The notes under the pieces: generated by a model
What the model saw: only the letters and a program-made list of their open reading frames with translations
Databases searched by the model: none
Told to the model about the DNA's origin: nothing
DNA from: Populus alba
Taxonomy: Eukaryota > Streptophyta > Magnoliopsida > Malpighiales > Salicaceae
Length of the DNA: 64,000 nt
Reading direction: 5' to 3'
Assembly: GCF_005239225.2 (NCBI RefSeq)
Contig: NC_133292.1
Coordinates: forward strand, 9,396,985-9,460,984
Shown here: positions 1-14,205 of the stretch, in pieces
Position numbering within the stretch: position 1 is the first letter of the stretch
Layout: the number at the start of each line of letters is the position of its first letter
Position numbers and translations under genes: made by a program

Positions 1-3000
1 GCAGGATCAGAATAGCTTCCTGCAGAAAGTGCAAAATATAAGCGAGGTTCAGGATGATCAATAGAATATGCTTTCCTTCCATCTCCAGCCTTGAATTTTG
101 TCTTGGAAGAAAATAGCTGCCACAGCCACTGCATCCAGATATATGCCATCATTATTAGGAAACCTTTGTTAAAACTGAAACTAAACCATACTATAGCAGG
201 CAATGTTGTTAAATAGAAGTCTCAGAGAAGCATATTTACCTGTCCTGGACGGAGAAGCCGACATCCCAGAATAGAACTCTGTATCATGTCTACATTAACT
301 GTATGACCCCCAACATTGTATGCTGCCTGAAACATACAACAGCTTTTAAATGGTGTTATACATGCTTTCTTCTTGAAGATGAGCACTGGAGTTATTCTCA
401 CCTTGAGTATTAAGGACATCCTTTTCATATTATTTTGTGGAATGCCATATACTAAATATGCCTGTTGGGAAACATAATGCAATGGAATGCATTAGTTCAG
501 AGACTGGAAGTAAAACTGCAAAAAGGAACAAAACAAAGTAGAATCTTGAGGATATATAATGAGCTTTAGAACCTCACATGCATCACAAGTGCATTGTGCA
601 CATTGATCCAAAACGCTAGTTTTTCCTCGTGTTTCATCTTCCTTGGATTAATCCCTTCTAGCTGAGAGACAAGTGACCTGAAACAGCATTAGCCAATAGT
701 AGTATTAGACCATATGGTGCAAAGTGCATTTTGTCAGCTATGGTCACTGAACTCACCTAAAATCTTGCAGCTTATGTTGAATATCTCTCAGCTTTTGACT
801 ATCTCTACAAATGCGTTGGACCATGGCCATTGAGCAGTATGGTCCACTGAATTCCTTGGAGGCTCCAATGTGGAAAGGATTGTCAATTGATGAGTTGAAG
901 GATGAAAAGTTCCCATACCGGGGGCTCCATATGTCACCATGGCCTTGAGATGGAAACTCGTTTGGTGATGAAGAGACTGAAATAGGAGAGGAAGCATAAT
1001 CAGGATTGATCAAAGGTGGGTCTGCAAGTTCACAATATATGGCTGAGATCCTCCTGATCATCTCCTCAGAAAGCCAGTTTGGCGACTCTACTACACCATA
1101 GCGAATAGAGTTTCCAAGATGATCTGCTAGACTGATTGCATTTGAAGTATCATTCCAAGCTTGCTGAAAAGAAAACGAAAGAGAACCGAATTCACAAAAA
1201 GTTACTAATTTTTACCGAAGTTTAGTTGTTTAAAAAACTTTGCAGGAGTGATTGCTAAGAACACTTCAAATATCAATCAGGTTACCTCCAGCATTGACAG
1301 TGGGAGAGAATGGTACGAGTCTATGGCTCTGGCTATAGATCGCGTTGGAGGAGAAGTTCCAATAGACCGCTGAGATATTGAGGAATGACATCGATGAATG
1401 CTGGAATCTAACAGTTTTTCCAGTCCCCAAGTGCCATTGCATTCCTTGGTTAGTGAAGTACGATGACTTGCATTATCAGTGGAATTGTCCTTAACTGACA
1501 CGATATCATTTCTAGGAACTGCTGGAAACATTCCTCTATGTGCGTCTGAACTCTTTTTGAATCTCTCATCCTCCCTTTCATCCTTGGTTGACAGAGATGA
1601 TGCTTGTTGGTCAAATGTTTTTCTATACAGTGAGAGAAGATATCGTTCCATATACACTACTTCCAGTTCCAATACTGCAATTTCCTTCATCAGATCCTTA
1701 GCGGGCTGCAATTTCAGTAAAATGAATGTCGCATTGCTGTTAGAAGCAGTTTCACTCAGCCTATTGCTAAGGTGAGAAAGGGAAACAGCTAGGCAAAGCA
1801 TTTAAATCAACAACTAGTAAATTACAGTGCATAGCAGCAGATATGTATGCATTGGCAAAATGTAACTTACTATGTGATTTACAGCAAGAAACCTTACCTT
1901 GGGGATTGACTTATCAGCCATGATATCATGGGAAAAAGACCTACTACTTAATGCCTTCTCCAAGGCACGGCGTACCAAAACCTGGTCCTGCAATCGGTCT
2001 TGAAGATCTAAAATCTGCATGAGGAAACAACTTGCAGTAAGTGAAAAGATTGTTGCATTCTAGAATATAAAGAATAACAAAGACTGTTCTCTGCTTGTCC
2101 TTTTTCTTCTCAGCTGTGGACCGTTGGATAGTTTTTCTCAAGCACTGGTGAATTATATAAATTACAAGTGTTCATAGCTTCCTCTGTAGATTGACCAAAT
2201 TTCTGGTCTAAACTTGCAATGGATAGCAAAAAGCTAAGAGCAAAGCATCTAGAGAGACTTCCTTGAAAGGAACTAACTTTTACAGAGGAGAAATAAACAG
2301 GGTTCTTGAGCAAGTACTGATATGAGCAATCTTAATGAATTTCTTAAAGCTTTTACACAGTTAGCACAGAAATAAGTCAAGAAATATATCCACCTCCTGC
2401 TTTAATGAATTCTGAACCTCTGTGTTAGGGAATTGCCTCTTCTTGACTTCAACACAGTCCTCAAGCTGTCCCATTTTCTTCTGTGAAAAAAAATTAACAA
2501 GCAAGCAAAGTTAACCTTAACGGAAGCAGTTATTGATAAATATCAACCAGTAAAGGCTTACCGATGTAAGGTGACAAAAATCTTCAAAGATGCTGTCTGG
2601 TTCTTGTTTAGCAACATCAAATTTTCTTTGAAATGGATCACTGTCAGTGAAAAGAACAGAACTGATCATGATAGATAGCAAAAGACATCGAAGAAGCATA
2701 AGTTCTTCTGTTTTTTACCCTACAACATGGTCCATCAGCAGCTAAACATGAACAACCAGAACAAGTGTGTGAGACTTGATGATTATTCACTGACTAGAAA
2801 GAAAAATGGAGGCAAAAGAAAAAATGAGTTCATGGTTTCTATTAGTAGAGATCTATTTCTAAGATCACTTGCAGAAGAGCCATATATCTAACAGCTGCTA
2901 GTATCTGCTGGGCCAAAAAAAGTATAAAGTATGGGCATGAAGCTACACCAATAGTATTATAAAGTTACAACAAGTAAAGGCTACCAACTGATAGCCATAA

Positions 3001-3423
3001 CCAGAAACCATCATATAGTATAACTTCTACTTCTAGGCTTCTACCATAGCAGCAATTTAAAACTGAAAATTAATTGCAAAACATAGACCCAGCAAGAAAA
3101 GTGTTCGTAGTCGTACCTAAGAAAGAAAGCTACTTATTTGTTAGCCTAAAAATGTTAAAGGTATGGACATGGAGCTGCACCAATATTAATGTTTAGATAC
3201 AGAATATGTCAGCTCTATCTCTTCCCAGAAACCATCTTTTTTATGATTTCCAGTCCTAGCATGCCTTCAGAAGGATAAAATAAGATTAGCAGCAATAATG
3301 ATTACTTTACTACTAAAGAAAACTGTGAAGCTACCTGTTAGAATGCTTGTGCCTTGAAACTCTTACTTCCATGGACTTGAACTGTTTAAAAGTTGAACCA
3401 GCCCGACACTTCACTACATGCAT
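1..3423 (-). CDS. MIP1 leucine-zipper / DUF547 family protein, 3' end beyond window
   Basis: Coding exons on the minus strand can be joined in frame: 3335-3423, 2562-2640, 2394-2480, 1898-2014, 1286-1705, 757-1163, 578-677, 402-461, 240-326 and 1-128, continuing off the left edge. The N-terminal half has a leucine-zipper pattern (LQDRLQDQVLVRRALEKAL, then DLMKEIAVLELEVVYMERYL), which matches the ternary-complex-factor MIP1 zipper of this plant family. The C-terminal exons read as DUF547 (EEKLAFWINVHNALVMH, AAYNVGGHTVNVDMIQSSIL). Such proteins are widespread in plants; their molecular function is poorly known and I infer none. The ATG at 3423 is the first in-frame methionine I can place. The frame stays open upstream to a possible acceptor near 3466, so an additional 5' exon is possible. 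The end of DUF547 is missing only because the window stops. Confidence 0.85.
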
Positions 3424-3466
3424 TGAGGCAAATAAGTTGTCTTTGGGCCCCACAGCTGAGGATTTT

Positions 3467-4970
3467 CTGAGATAGCATTAAATGGCTGGCAAATACTACC
3501 AGAAAGTATTGACATGCACTAAGCAAAGAAAAATACACTTCATGAAGGAAACATCCAAAAAACATTAAATGATAACAGAATAAACTCTGTTTATAAACAA
3601 AAGAACCACCTTGTTTGGAGAGAGACTAGTCATGCAAATGGGCTCCTTTTCTTTTTCTTTTTCTTTTTTTCTTTTCAAAAGCTGAGCAGAAACTAGTGGT
3701 TCAAGAAACCAAAGTCGGGTTTTAGCTATATCTATGCGAGCCCCCAAAAATCCAGTTGTTTTATTGATATGTAGCATAAAACTATAGCAAGTATGATGCA
3801 AATATAACATGCCTGTGGATAAGTGCTATATATATAGTGTCATAAATAGATAGTGCTTAAAGGGGTTGTCATTTTTTGACTAGTCCCTTTGTCTTAGAAA
3901 GCAATGCCACCTTTGAAGCTTTTGCCATGGTGGGCTTTTAGCATTGCATGAAAAGAAGCAAATGATCAGTTCATGGCTTTACCTTGTAATAAGATCTTAG
4001 AGGTGATGCTTAAAAGTGATTCAAAAGGAAGAAAGAGACAAGAAACAGAGAGGTTACTGACTTGTGCTGTATATATAGCAATTAGATTTCATGGGATTTG
4101 AGCTTCAACGAAATTTAAACTTCGCACTTCATTCGGCTTTTATGCCATTTAACTTTGAAAGCATGAATATAATAACAATATATATAGAGATCGAGATACT
4201 AACCTAACCAGTGGATCATCAAAATATTCAAATCATACGTTGTGTCATGTCTGCCACGCAACAGGACCATGTTTATCGACTAATTATAGTGATTTAATGA
4301 TTTTGATACTGAAAATAATTGAAGTATAATGTTTAGTTCATCATAACAGTTGGGTTTTCAATCTCATGATTCTCCTGTTCAAGTACTTGCAACACGTGCA
4401 AAGATTATACTTTTTGAAAAGCTGGGAATTGTATCGAATATGGATGCAAAGTGATCCTCCTTCGATACTCATCAGCTATATTGTCTTTATTTTTCCAATC
4501 ATAAAACGAAAGGACTCGTAGCCAGCGCTAGCTAGCACATTCTGCACTGGAGAAGACATTAACAGAGGCGTTGGTGGTCTGTTAGAACTAAAAAGAGAGA
4601 AGCATTTAGAAAAGGTGAAGGGACCTTAAAAGGGCTGAAAGGTAGAGGTCAAAGGAAAGGCAAAATACGATAAGATTGTTTTGGTATGAAATGACTGGTT
4701 TGGTGGGCTAACCATTGCCTAACCATGCAATGCTCCTTTTTTCTAGTCAAAAAAACAATACTTGCTGGGGAAAGCCTCTTGCCTTTATTTTGGGTAGAGT
4801 GCCATATACATGGTAAAATAAAAATTAATTAAATAAAAATAACAACATTGAAGGTCATACCCCCCAAGGAAGAAGAAGAAGAAAAAAAGATTCCATCGGT
4901 TGCTATAGGGGGAATTGTTTTGAAGTGGCACGTTTAACTAGAATTCCAGGACCTTATTTTATTATTATTA
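3467..4970. other. 5' flank of the DUF547 gene, no gene recognised
   Basis: This stretch probably holds the 5' UTR, possible 5' non-coding exons and promoter of the leftward DUF547 gene. A pyrimidine-rich tract (TTTCTTTTTC-type) lies near 3650-3680. No ORF here resembles a known protein. Confidence 0.4.
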
Positions 4971-4972
4971 AT

Positions 4973-5150
4973 GGGATGTCCGGGTCAGCTTGCATGTACC
5001 TCGACTAATTCCACGAGTCCTAAAATTAACAATTATGTAAACTTCCAGTAACCATCATATTAGCAATCACAAGATTCGAACATGATATCACAAGAAAAAT
5101 ATACCTCTTAATTTCAAGTTTTTACTACTGAATTACTAACGACCTTGTTT
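4973..5150 (-). mobile_element. tRNA-derived SINE copy, old
   Basis: On the minus strand this has a box-B-like motif (GTTCGAATCT, near 5071-5080). Its 3' end reads GAATTAGTCGAGGTACATGC then GACCCGGACATCCC, followed by an A/T-rich tail. The same 3' body recurs at 47244-47444 and 50880-50993, also on the minus strand, so it is one dispersed family. I did not find convincing target-site duplications here. Boundaries are approximate. Confidence 0.55.
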
Positions 5151-5219
5151 CGATAAATGGTGAAGTAGCGAAAGATACAAAAATAAACAAAAGTCTTGGA
5201 TAAAAAATTGACTGATTTC

Positions 5220-5400
5220 CTATATGATACAGTGTCAAAAGAAATTTTGATAGTGTTTAAAAATTTTAATTTTTAATTTTTTAAATCATTTTAGTATATT
5301 AATATCAAAAATAAATTTTTAAATAAAAAAATAATATTATTATAATATATTTTTAAGTAAATAATATTGTAAAAAATAATTATTACCCATAATCTAAATC
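5220..5400. repeat. AT-rich MITE-like repeat
   Basis: This is a very AT-rich block with the phrase AAATCATTTTAGTATATTAA and runs such as AATAATATTATTATAATATA. Near-identical wording appears around 14580-14700, so it is a dispersed short repeat and not simple sequence alone. No coding potential. Confidence 0.45.
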
Positions 5401-5409
5401 ATTTTAAAA

Positions 5410-7400
5410 ATATCCCTTTGCTGGGGGAAAAAAAAGGGAATTACTGATGATTTCAATAAATTTTTTTCTCTTATTTATTTTGCACCAAAGTATATCCACA
5501 CCGATTGGGTTCTTTGAGAAGACAAATGGCACTAATCCAATAATGCTGGGATAGGGAATTTTTTTTTTTTTTTTTTTATCTGGCTTTTCCTTTGCCTTTG
5601 GCTTACCAGATCCAATCCAGCGACAGAAAATATGGAGTCGTCGACAGAAGGAGTAGGAGCAATACACCTGTCAAAATGTTAACCCTACGCTGCTACACAA
5701 GCCTAACCACATGGGATGATGTCACTGCTCTTCTGGTCTTTGACGACTCCCAGGTCCTCTGTAAGTATATGTCTGAAATGCCCTTAACTCTTTTAAACTT
5801 GGGATACATGTCGTCTGATGCCAAGGAGAAAACCTCTGACCACAGACGACAAACTATCATAGGCTGACAGGCTACATGCCGTTGATGCATTCGCATATCC
5901 CATAGTTTTTTTTTTTTTGAATCACGTCCCTTCATATTAATTAATTTTATTTTTGAATGGACTGTAGATAAGTTTTGACCACAGATCGTATCTCAAGAAG
6001 TTTCTAATTTGTATCGAGGTGATGGGTCAACTTGGAAAATCCAATCATATAATCATAGATTATAAAGATGTTTAGCTTTTTAAACAGGCCATCGATTTCA
6101 TAAACTTATATAAAACCAATAACAAACAAAAATCCAATCCAAAATCCAAGAGCAATTTGACTTGATGGAGAGCAAGATACTCGAGATTTGCAGAGCAACG
6201 TGACACAGATAAGTTTCCGATTTGGTGGTATGAGGTGCGGCAACTCTGGCAGAAACATAGTAAGATTGAATCAAATTATAGTTTTTAGTTTCTATCTACC
6301 GATAAAACTTGATATAGACAAAATGACAGACAAGAGTCTCGTTCTTGAACAAGACAAGCATCAGTTTTCAAAGGAAACTGACAGACATGCTCCCTGGTGT
6401 TTATTTAAAATGTTGGCACTTGCATTTATTGTTTTTGTTTAACCCAAAAACAAACAAAAATCTCTACGAACTACGAACCCCATTTGATTGAGTGCAAAAT
6501 GTAGACATTAATTAGCATCTCTAAAAGATGGTGTTGGAAGGCAAGTCCACATCTCTATAATTTATTTCAAACCATCTGCTAGCATTTTCGGACCAGTTTC
6601 ATTCACTGTTCATGTTAAAAACCAGGAGAATCGTGATAGTCTCTTCTCTGTAACTTGTAGTCTTGAATTTAAACCCTAACGACATGAGAAGAATTATACC
6701 TCGAAGCCATTCAGACCCCTCATGCCAAAATCTCTATAACCATGGGATGGAAAGAATAGGATCTGATGAAAGGAAAATGTTCTCATTGGGTTTCAAACAT
6801 CAGGTTCCGTTTCCGCTTTTTAACATCGAATCTTCATGTCAAGACTAATGCGTTCTTGACTCCCGTCATACAGGAAGAGCCTCGTGGAATGGCATTATAG
6901 AGACCCAGGGAACAGACACATGAAGAAAGTGAAGTTTCCAATACCAGCTTCGTCAATGCCGATGATGAAAGATAGAACAACCAAAGGCATCTTCTGTTGG
7001 TTTTTGAGCTCTCATTTCCTGTTGCCTGCGAGTCTGATGACAGATTAAAAAACTTCCTTTCTTCAAAAATAGAGGACAGAAGCTTAAATTGTTGTTCATT
7101 TCATGTACAGATGTCAGGCTGTGCAATCACTAACACCTAAGTGAAAAAATATGAGCTCCACAGACAAAACCTAGAATCTAAGATCCTAGGGTTTGTCTAA
7201 CCCCATCAAACACAAAAGTTGTTGCTCTGGTGGATATGGCAAACCCACAACCAAAGGGGCGATTGTGGGACAAAAACCAGGCTGTTTTAGGTATCTAATT
7301 AAAAGTTTATTTATTTATTTATTGTATATAATAACTATTTTGATTTCTGCATCTGCATGTTTATTTGCACAAAGGAAGGTGAAAAAGAATACGAGGAGCT
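5410..7400. other. Intergenic region, nothing identified
   Basis: Several short open frames occur (near 5592-5867, 6188-6442, 6663-6848 and 7193-7402), but none resembles a family I know or has a convincing splice context. A poly-T run at 5560-5577 next to GC-richer sequence could be the tail of an old retroposed sequence on the minus strand. This is not supported further. Confidence 0.3.
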
Positions 7401-7704
7401 AACCTGCCACCAGTAAGACTATCATCATTTGTAAAATTACGACAAAGATATGTTTAAAGGCTACCTCAAATCTCTCAGGGAGACAGTATTACCAATCTAT
7501 TACCAGCCAGTGTCCTGATAAAAGGCTATGTACAATAAAAAAACAATAGGTAGACATGGAAAATCAGATTTGACTTCCAGAATATCCTAGGGTAACAGGC
7601 AAGCACTTGATGCTTAATCCACCAATTATCAATTCCATAGCAAAAGAAGAGGGTCCTGAGTTAGAGCTGTACAGCAGTATATATGGAGTCTGCAGTCTCT
7701 GGGT

Positions 7705-10700
7705 TCAGTTCCTGTCTACAATCTCTGCTGGCAAGTTCAGATCAAAAAACCCACCACCCTCCTTTTTAGCACGCTTCCGATAAGAGCATCCACTATCATC
7801 TGAACTCCCAGAACCAGAAGGTCTGTCATGTTCTGATGTCCCACCTACAATGCAAATCTGTCAGTGTGCCTTTTAAAAAATACACGAGCCTCAATTAGCT
7901 TCCTAACCTTGCATTGTCTTATTGGCACACAAGCTATAACCCAAGATCTAATACATAAAAAGAGAGCATACTCTATTAGAACCGCAATGGCTCCCTACTC
8001 CACATTGTAGACAAAGTATAGCAACAACAATACAAGACCTCATTCTGCATGTCACAAGATATGGTTGAATGAATAAAAGGTTTGAGATGAAGAAGATTGC
8101 TTATAAATAACTTCTGGCAGCATTATAGTAGCATTATGTGATTCACAAAATTGGACATTCATTTAGAATGGAATAATGCTTTTCTTTTCAAAGGTATGAA
8201 CAGTCTTTCCATCCTCCAAACAGAGAGCCCTTGCAGTTGAAAATCTGACAAACAAAAATCAACTGAAAGATTTTACAAAACAATAAAGGGCCCAACTTAA
8301 AAAAAAAAAAAATTGCTGACAAAAATGAGCACCACAGATGCAAAATCACCTGACAATTTACATATAGTAGAATATAGACATGCAATAATTACCTAAAACT
8401 TCCACATGATTCTAAAGAAGAAATAGATAGTTAAAATTGTTTTTGATGCAACACTACTGTATGGCTATTAAATGGCCGGCAGACAAAAAAGTAGTGTTTC
8501 TCCTCTACTAAAATGAAGCTTCATTGTTGGAACAGATTCAAACTCAAATTACCACTTGGTAGATATTCATCTGTAGAACCAAGTTTGGTGTTCCAACAAG
8601 AGGAAAGTTCCGATGCCCTTTCAATGCCCTTTGACTTGTAAGGAGCTATATGATGGGTGCCTAGATGAAGAGAACCCAACAAATCACTCTCAATGCATTC
8701 ATACCTGCAAATCCCTTTGTTAGTTTATGAGTTACAGTTTTTTAAAGATATTCAAAGCCATTGTAATCAGACTCACATTTTCTGACAGAGGGTATCAATG
8801 GTCACAGACAGATTGATGACACGCATCCTTATATCCATAACTTTATCCTGGCTGAACTGCTGAAAGGGCTCCTCCAGAAACATGGAGAGTTTCTCAACAT
8901 TCGACTCAAGCTGCTGTTGCTGATCCTCAAATAGATTCTTTTTTATTTCCCTTTCCTCGTCTGTCATCTCATCCTTAAAAAACTCTTCACCAAACATGTA
9001 AAATGCAAATGGGTACGAATAAGAAAGAACCCGTCTTGATCTGAAAAGTCTGTTGAGTCCATTAGTTACCCAGCTGAAATCTTTGAGTCTCAATTCCCTC
9101 TCTTCTGCAACAGACACCTTGTCCAGGATTGATTCCTTCAGTTTACTTTCAAGCTTAAAGGAATCTGTATGAGCCTTGAAGCGGTTATGATAATGCATAT
9201 ATCGATAGAGATCCCGTTTCGCCCTTTCAGTTTGTTTCTCTCTGTCTTCTTTGTAGCGACCACAACTGTGACCTGCTATTCTTGACCAAGTGTGGTCTCT
9301 ACCAGTAGCTCCACCACACACCCAACTGTGACAAGTGAAAAGGAAAAGGACAAAGTTTTAATGTCAGCCAACTTCACTGAAAGATATTATCAAAAGAATA
9401 AATATGTTGCAGCAATGCAGTAAATCAGTAAAATGAATCCACAAGAGATTGGTAGTGATGTAGGAAGAAAAAGGCAAAAAATAGCTAACATGGCCTTTGG
9501 CTGGTTGTCTGGGCTGAACAACCAGAAAAAAGAGATTATTTTTTATAGTAGCAGCACTTTAAATGCTAGCAAAATCACAAGTAAAATCTTTGCCCTTAAA
9601 ATAACTAAATCTTATCCGTCCAAACTAACACCATATATATTATATAAATAAGCTATTCAAAGAAAAACCCTAATTATAAGAAAGCTGCTGCAGTTCTAGC
9701 TCCTGCTTCAGGTAGTCAGCCACACTAAGTCAAACCCAACAATCCCAGCAGAAAAAGGGGCAGTCAAGTCATGCTAGACCATTCTGACAGGGCTGTATGA
9801 GTATGGAGGCATATTACCATGACTAATATTCAAGAAATGGAGAACAAATTTTTTAAATCCACAAACCTATGTTACAACTATAGGTATCTAATTCCTTTTC
9901 TTTTGGTCAAACAAGCATCAAGTTGCAAATTTACACATCAATGAGAGAGAGACAGGAAAGTATGCTGACCAAAATGACTGTCCACAGATGCAGCTAACAA
10001 GGTTGCAGCCACCATTTTTCTCGACAGGTTTGTAGCACTTTGGACAAGGCTTTGTATGAACCGTGATCCAGTTAACAGTTTCAGATTCATCGAGGCACTT
10101 CTTGCTCCAGCGCTCCCACATTAAGCATGAACAAGGCGAGTGTGCTTCTGATAAGCAACTGAAACAAAACTGCAGACCACATGAACATTCTACCTCGCAA
10201 AATTCATCCTCCTCAACTCGTATAGCTTTCCCACAATGAGGAATGCTCGGACACCATTTGACCATTTTATTGTCCTCGATATACGACTCAAGAAGAAAGC
10301 GATCAAATTTCTCTGCCAAATTAGGATGCCTTCTACTAACTAAATTCCTGACAATAGCTTCATCACAAATAGCACTACATCTGTGTGCCATGCACTGGAT
10401 GCGCCTGCTCTGGCCCTCATTTATTTTTATAATGAAGTGTTCTGTCCAGCCTTCAAACAGCAAAATCAGCAAAAGAGATATAGTTAGAAACAAGGTGTTT
10501 AAAAGAAAAGGAAGCTATGAAGAGGTTAATCATGATTGAAACATCAGCATTAGGTATATCCCCATATAGCATATCAATATACCACCAATACATTCATATA
10601 TCATCATCAGCTGCTAAAGCTCCAAATATCAGTTCAAAATGGCTCTACAACTGGCAAGCACAATTCAAGGATCTTGAATTGGAATTCAACAGACTTAGGT

Positions 10701-11899
10701 ACAAGTATCTAAAATAAAACTGTAGACAACCATACTAACTTTGACCAACTGATAAAGTCAAAATTAACCATATTTATAGAATTATGCATATCAGAAAAAG
10801 ATATAACCACGGCTGTAAGAAGAAAATCAATCATTAAGAATGGGTTAAGTGCTTACAATTGTTGCAGAAACAATGGCCACATTCCATTCTTGTGGCGTTA
10901 TCACTAGATGCATCCTCTATGCATATATCACAAGTTATTGTAGAAGATGAACTCAGTGGCACATCATCATCAACATTTTCAACCACAGTAACACCTGCTT
11001 CAGTAAACAAACACGATTTCCCTTTCTCCACAAGCACTGCAAGTAGCTTTTCAACATCCCATCGATAATGGATCAATAAAGTCCGTGCATGGTGTTCTTT
11101 TAGTGATAGCAACTCCATGACTCTCCGCAAATCTTCCCTCTAAATCAACAAATCCCAAATCAAAATATCAATAACTGGAACTATAAAGTACATATACAAG
11201 AAGACAGTTCAAAAGGTTTGATTTTTTTTTCTCGCTTTTAGAAGTATACCTGTGCAGCCAAGAGGGACTCTTTAGTGATCACCTGCAAGAAATCCAAAAA
11301 GGGTCACCAAATACAGAAACCACACTAAGAACCCAGCAACTATCCACACATAATCTTCGATTTAACCAACGATTCAAGCTCCATAAAGCTACCAATCACC
11401 ATATTTTACTTCTAACAGATATAACTGCCAACACACAATCTTCAATTTACAGCTTGATTAAGCTACTAATCACCAAAGTTTGCTTCTTTTAGGGCTTTTT
11501 TCTCACAATGGAGATTAAAAAAAAAAACTAATAAACCAAAAAGCTCAACAACTTACGCACAAAACACCCATTAACTCAAAACAATCACCAGCTACACACA
11601 CAACATTAACAAATTCCTCATTCAAATACCTCAAATCGCCCCAATTAAATAAATCACAGCCAAATTAAACACAGAAAACCTCGTACATAAAACACATAAA
11701 AGTTCAATCTTTTCCACGCTGAAAATCAAACAAACACAACAACCACAGAAAACAAGCATACCTTAGTAGTTGAGCCCTTAGGTGGAGCCCACTGTAAAGC
11801 AGAATCGTCATTGTCGGCAAGGCCGTCATGCGAGTCACCATCATCGGTGTAATAGTACTCCTCCTCTTCACTAAACCCATAATCCTCCTCACCCTCCAT
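7705..11899 (-). CDS. ARI: ARIADNE-type RBR E3 ubiquitin-protein ligase
   Basis: Seven exons join in frame: 11762-11899, 11250-11282, 10857-11139, 9970-10450, 8777-9325, 8553-8704 and 7705-7844. Together they give 591 aa, the usual length for plant ARI1/ARI2-like proteins. The order is an acidic N-terminus (MEGEEDYGFSEEEYYY), a UBA-like segment, RING1 (TCDICIED...ECGHCFCNNC), an in-between-RING region, and RING2 with PCPKCYKPVEKNGGCN. In this family the Cys of NGGC (about residue 300) accepts ubiquitin as a thioester. An Ariadne helical region (DHTWSRIAGHSCGRY onward) follows. All expected zinc ligands appear to be present. The C-terminus ends in FFDLNLP, an EAR-like motif. The 5' UTR carries a GA-rich stretch near 12100-12120. 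The exact paralogue number is not decidable here. Confidence 0.93.
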
Positions 11900-13450
11900 C
11901 TCTAATCAATTACAACTAAAATTATTCAAAATTGAATCCAAAATAATATGATTATCTTTTATGTGTCTCTCGTATATGTAACAAAAGCTGCTGAAATTGT
12001 GTTAGTTTGACGGTGGAGACTCAATTGTTGAGTCGAAATCGGTGATCGACGGTATTTTCCGGCGAGATCGAGGTGGCCGGCGATGGAGATGTGTGTGTGT
12101 TGAGAGAGAGAGAAAGCGAGCGAGATGTATAGAGAGAAGAGGCTTACAGCAGAAGCATTTTGTAGAGAGAGAAGCTCATAAGGACTCGCTTGTAATAGAC
12201 ATGAAATTTAATTATTTACTTTTTTTTAGTAATTTAATTTAATTTAATTTCTTGCCATGTAAATATGTCGGTTTTTTTAGATATACATTTTAGGTGGGAA
12301 ATAGTGGTTGTAACGGTGCCGTTATTGGAGTTTTTGAGAAAAAAAGCAGTGCCGTTTTTTGTGTTATTGAAAAAGTCTTGGTTGTGGTTTGTTGTGAAGG
12401 TTTTTTATATATAGAATTATTTAATTCCAAGTACAGCTAAATTTTTTTCTTGGATTTTTTGGCTTAATGATGTTGCCTTTTATGACCATATTTATTGGAT
12501 ACTTTAGTCTTGACGTGAATACTCTTTTTTAATTGGGTAAGAAAAATGATTTTAGTTTTAATAGGTTGAGGTTTTGTTCTCATTGTAATTCAATGGTGTT
12601 TTTTTAAATAATTTAATTTTTTATATATTTAAATTATTATTTTTAAATATTTTTATTATTATTTTTTATACATTGATATTTAAAATAATTTTTAATAGAT
12701 AAAAAATATTTTAACATGTTTTTAAATAAAAAAATTTAAAAAATAATATATATTCTACTCGCGGGCATGAGTTGAAGAATATTAATAAATTATAACACTA
12801 AAAATTATTTATGAGATAGTTAATTATATTTGAAAATTTTGTTCTATAGTATTGGTTTTGTACTATGATTATGAAAATTAATAAAATAATAATATATTGG
12901 TTTGTTAAGATGTTAGAGAAAATAATCATTTAGTAGGTGATTCAGTAATAAAAATTTGAGATCAAAAAATTTATTTTTCTATTGTTTCAAATTTGAGTCT
13001 TATGATTGTTAATATAATGACTATTAAAAATTTATATAATTATTAATTTTAAAATTTATAAAATTAATCAAGATACATAAAACGGAATCAATAGTACATA
13101 GTGAAAGAGAGATACTTGATGAAACACACCAAGCATAAGTGGTTTTGCGTTTTTGTTTAATGTCATTGAATAAAAAAAAAGTTTTTTTCTTCTCTTCTGA
13201 ACTAGTTTCCCCCCCTTCTTCTCGCTATTTATTCGTTAGAATTTAGAGTTGCACTGAATTTGACGCAAATATAAACTCGAGTTCTTAAGAATCTTATCAT
13301 AGCTAATAAATGAGAGAGAGAGAGGTCACATCTTATATGGTGACTAGTCAATTTGGCACGAACCAGCAAGGTTTTGATTTTCAAAACTCTTCAACTTTTT
13401 TTTAAACAAAGAAAACAAAAGTTTATATCCTGTATGATACGTGATAATCT
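11900..13450. other. Promoter and 5' UTR of ARI, then AT-rich intergenic DNA
   Basis: The first few hundred bases are the ARI leader and promoter, with CT/GA-rich stretches around 12040-12130. Beyond about 12500 the sequence is AT-rich repeat material (12600-12740 resembles the 14.6 kb repeat). No gene was seen. Confidence 0.4.
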
Positions 13451-13954
13451 ATTGATTTAAATAATATTTAATATGATTGTAGGGATTTTTATTAATGTAT
13501 TTTTATTTAAAAATACATTAGAATAATATATTTTAAAAAAATGTGATACCAATACCTTAAAACAATAAAAAAAACACAAAAAAAAAATTATATACAGCAA
13601 AACAAATTCAAAATGATATTCTCGTCCAGCATGATTATAATAAATCCACTCCATTTATTAATTTTATTTTGATTTTTTTTATAGTATAGTAAATATGTCA
13701 CTTGAGTTGAGTGAACTCAATGATAAAACTAATGGAATCAGAATATGGTAAAAATGATGTAAGAAAAATCTCTCTGAAAATCTTTCAATAAAGCAAAGCC
13801 ATGTCCTTAAAATGATCTTCTATTCTCGTCGTAGTTCCCTTAAAACCTCTCCGTTCCGGAGATTTAATCTCTTTATTTTAATATATTAAAATATGACACC
13901 GAGTTTACCTTGACTCTAAAATGAACGTTGCCGAGATATATCAACGGCACGTTT

Positions 13955-14205
13955 TGAATTGCGTAGTTTTAATTTAAAATATATTTTTTTAGAAATATAT
14001 TAATATAAGTTATTTATTTTTTGTGTTTTGAAAGAATATTTGAAAAAAGAATGATTTTTTTAAAATTAATATATTTTTTTGCATTTTCATATATTTTAAT
14101 GTGTTAAAATTAAAAATATTTTTTTTAAAATAAAAAATTTAATTTAATATTTTTTCTAATAAAAAAATAATTAAAATCACATTTCCAAACAACCGTGTTA
14201 TTTCA
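13955..14205. repeat. AT-rich MITE-like repeat of the TTTCCAAAC-ended family
   Basis: It starts near TTTGAATTGCGTAGTTTTAA, runs through long A/T tracts with AAATATATTAATAT, and ends ACATTTCCAAACAACCG. This resembles an abundant short AT-rich family in poplar DNA. Limits are approximate. Confidence 0.45.

Noticed and set aside
5592..5867. Possible gene on the plus strand with a matching minus frame
   Set aside because: No recognisable family, no splice partners, and frames on both strands of one GC-richer patch.
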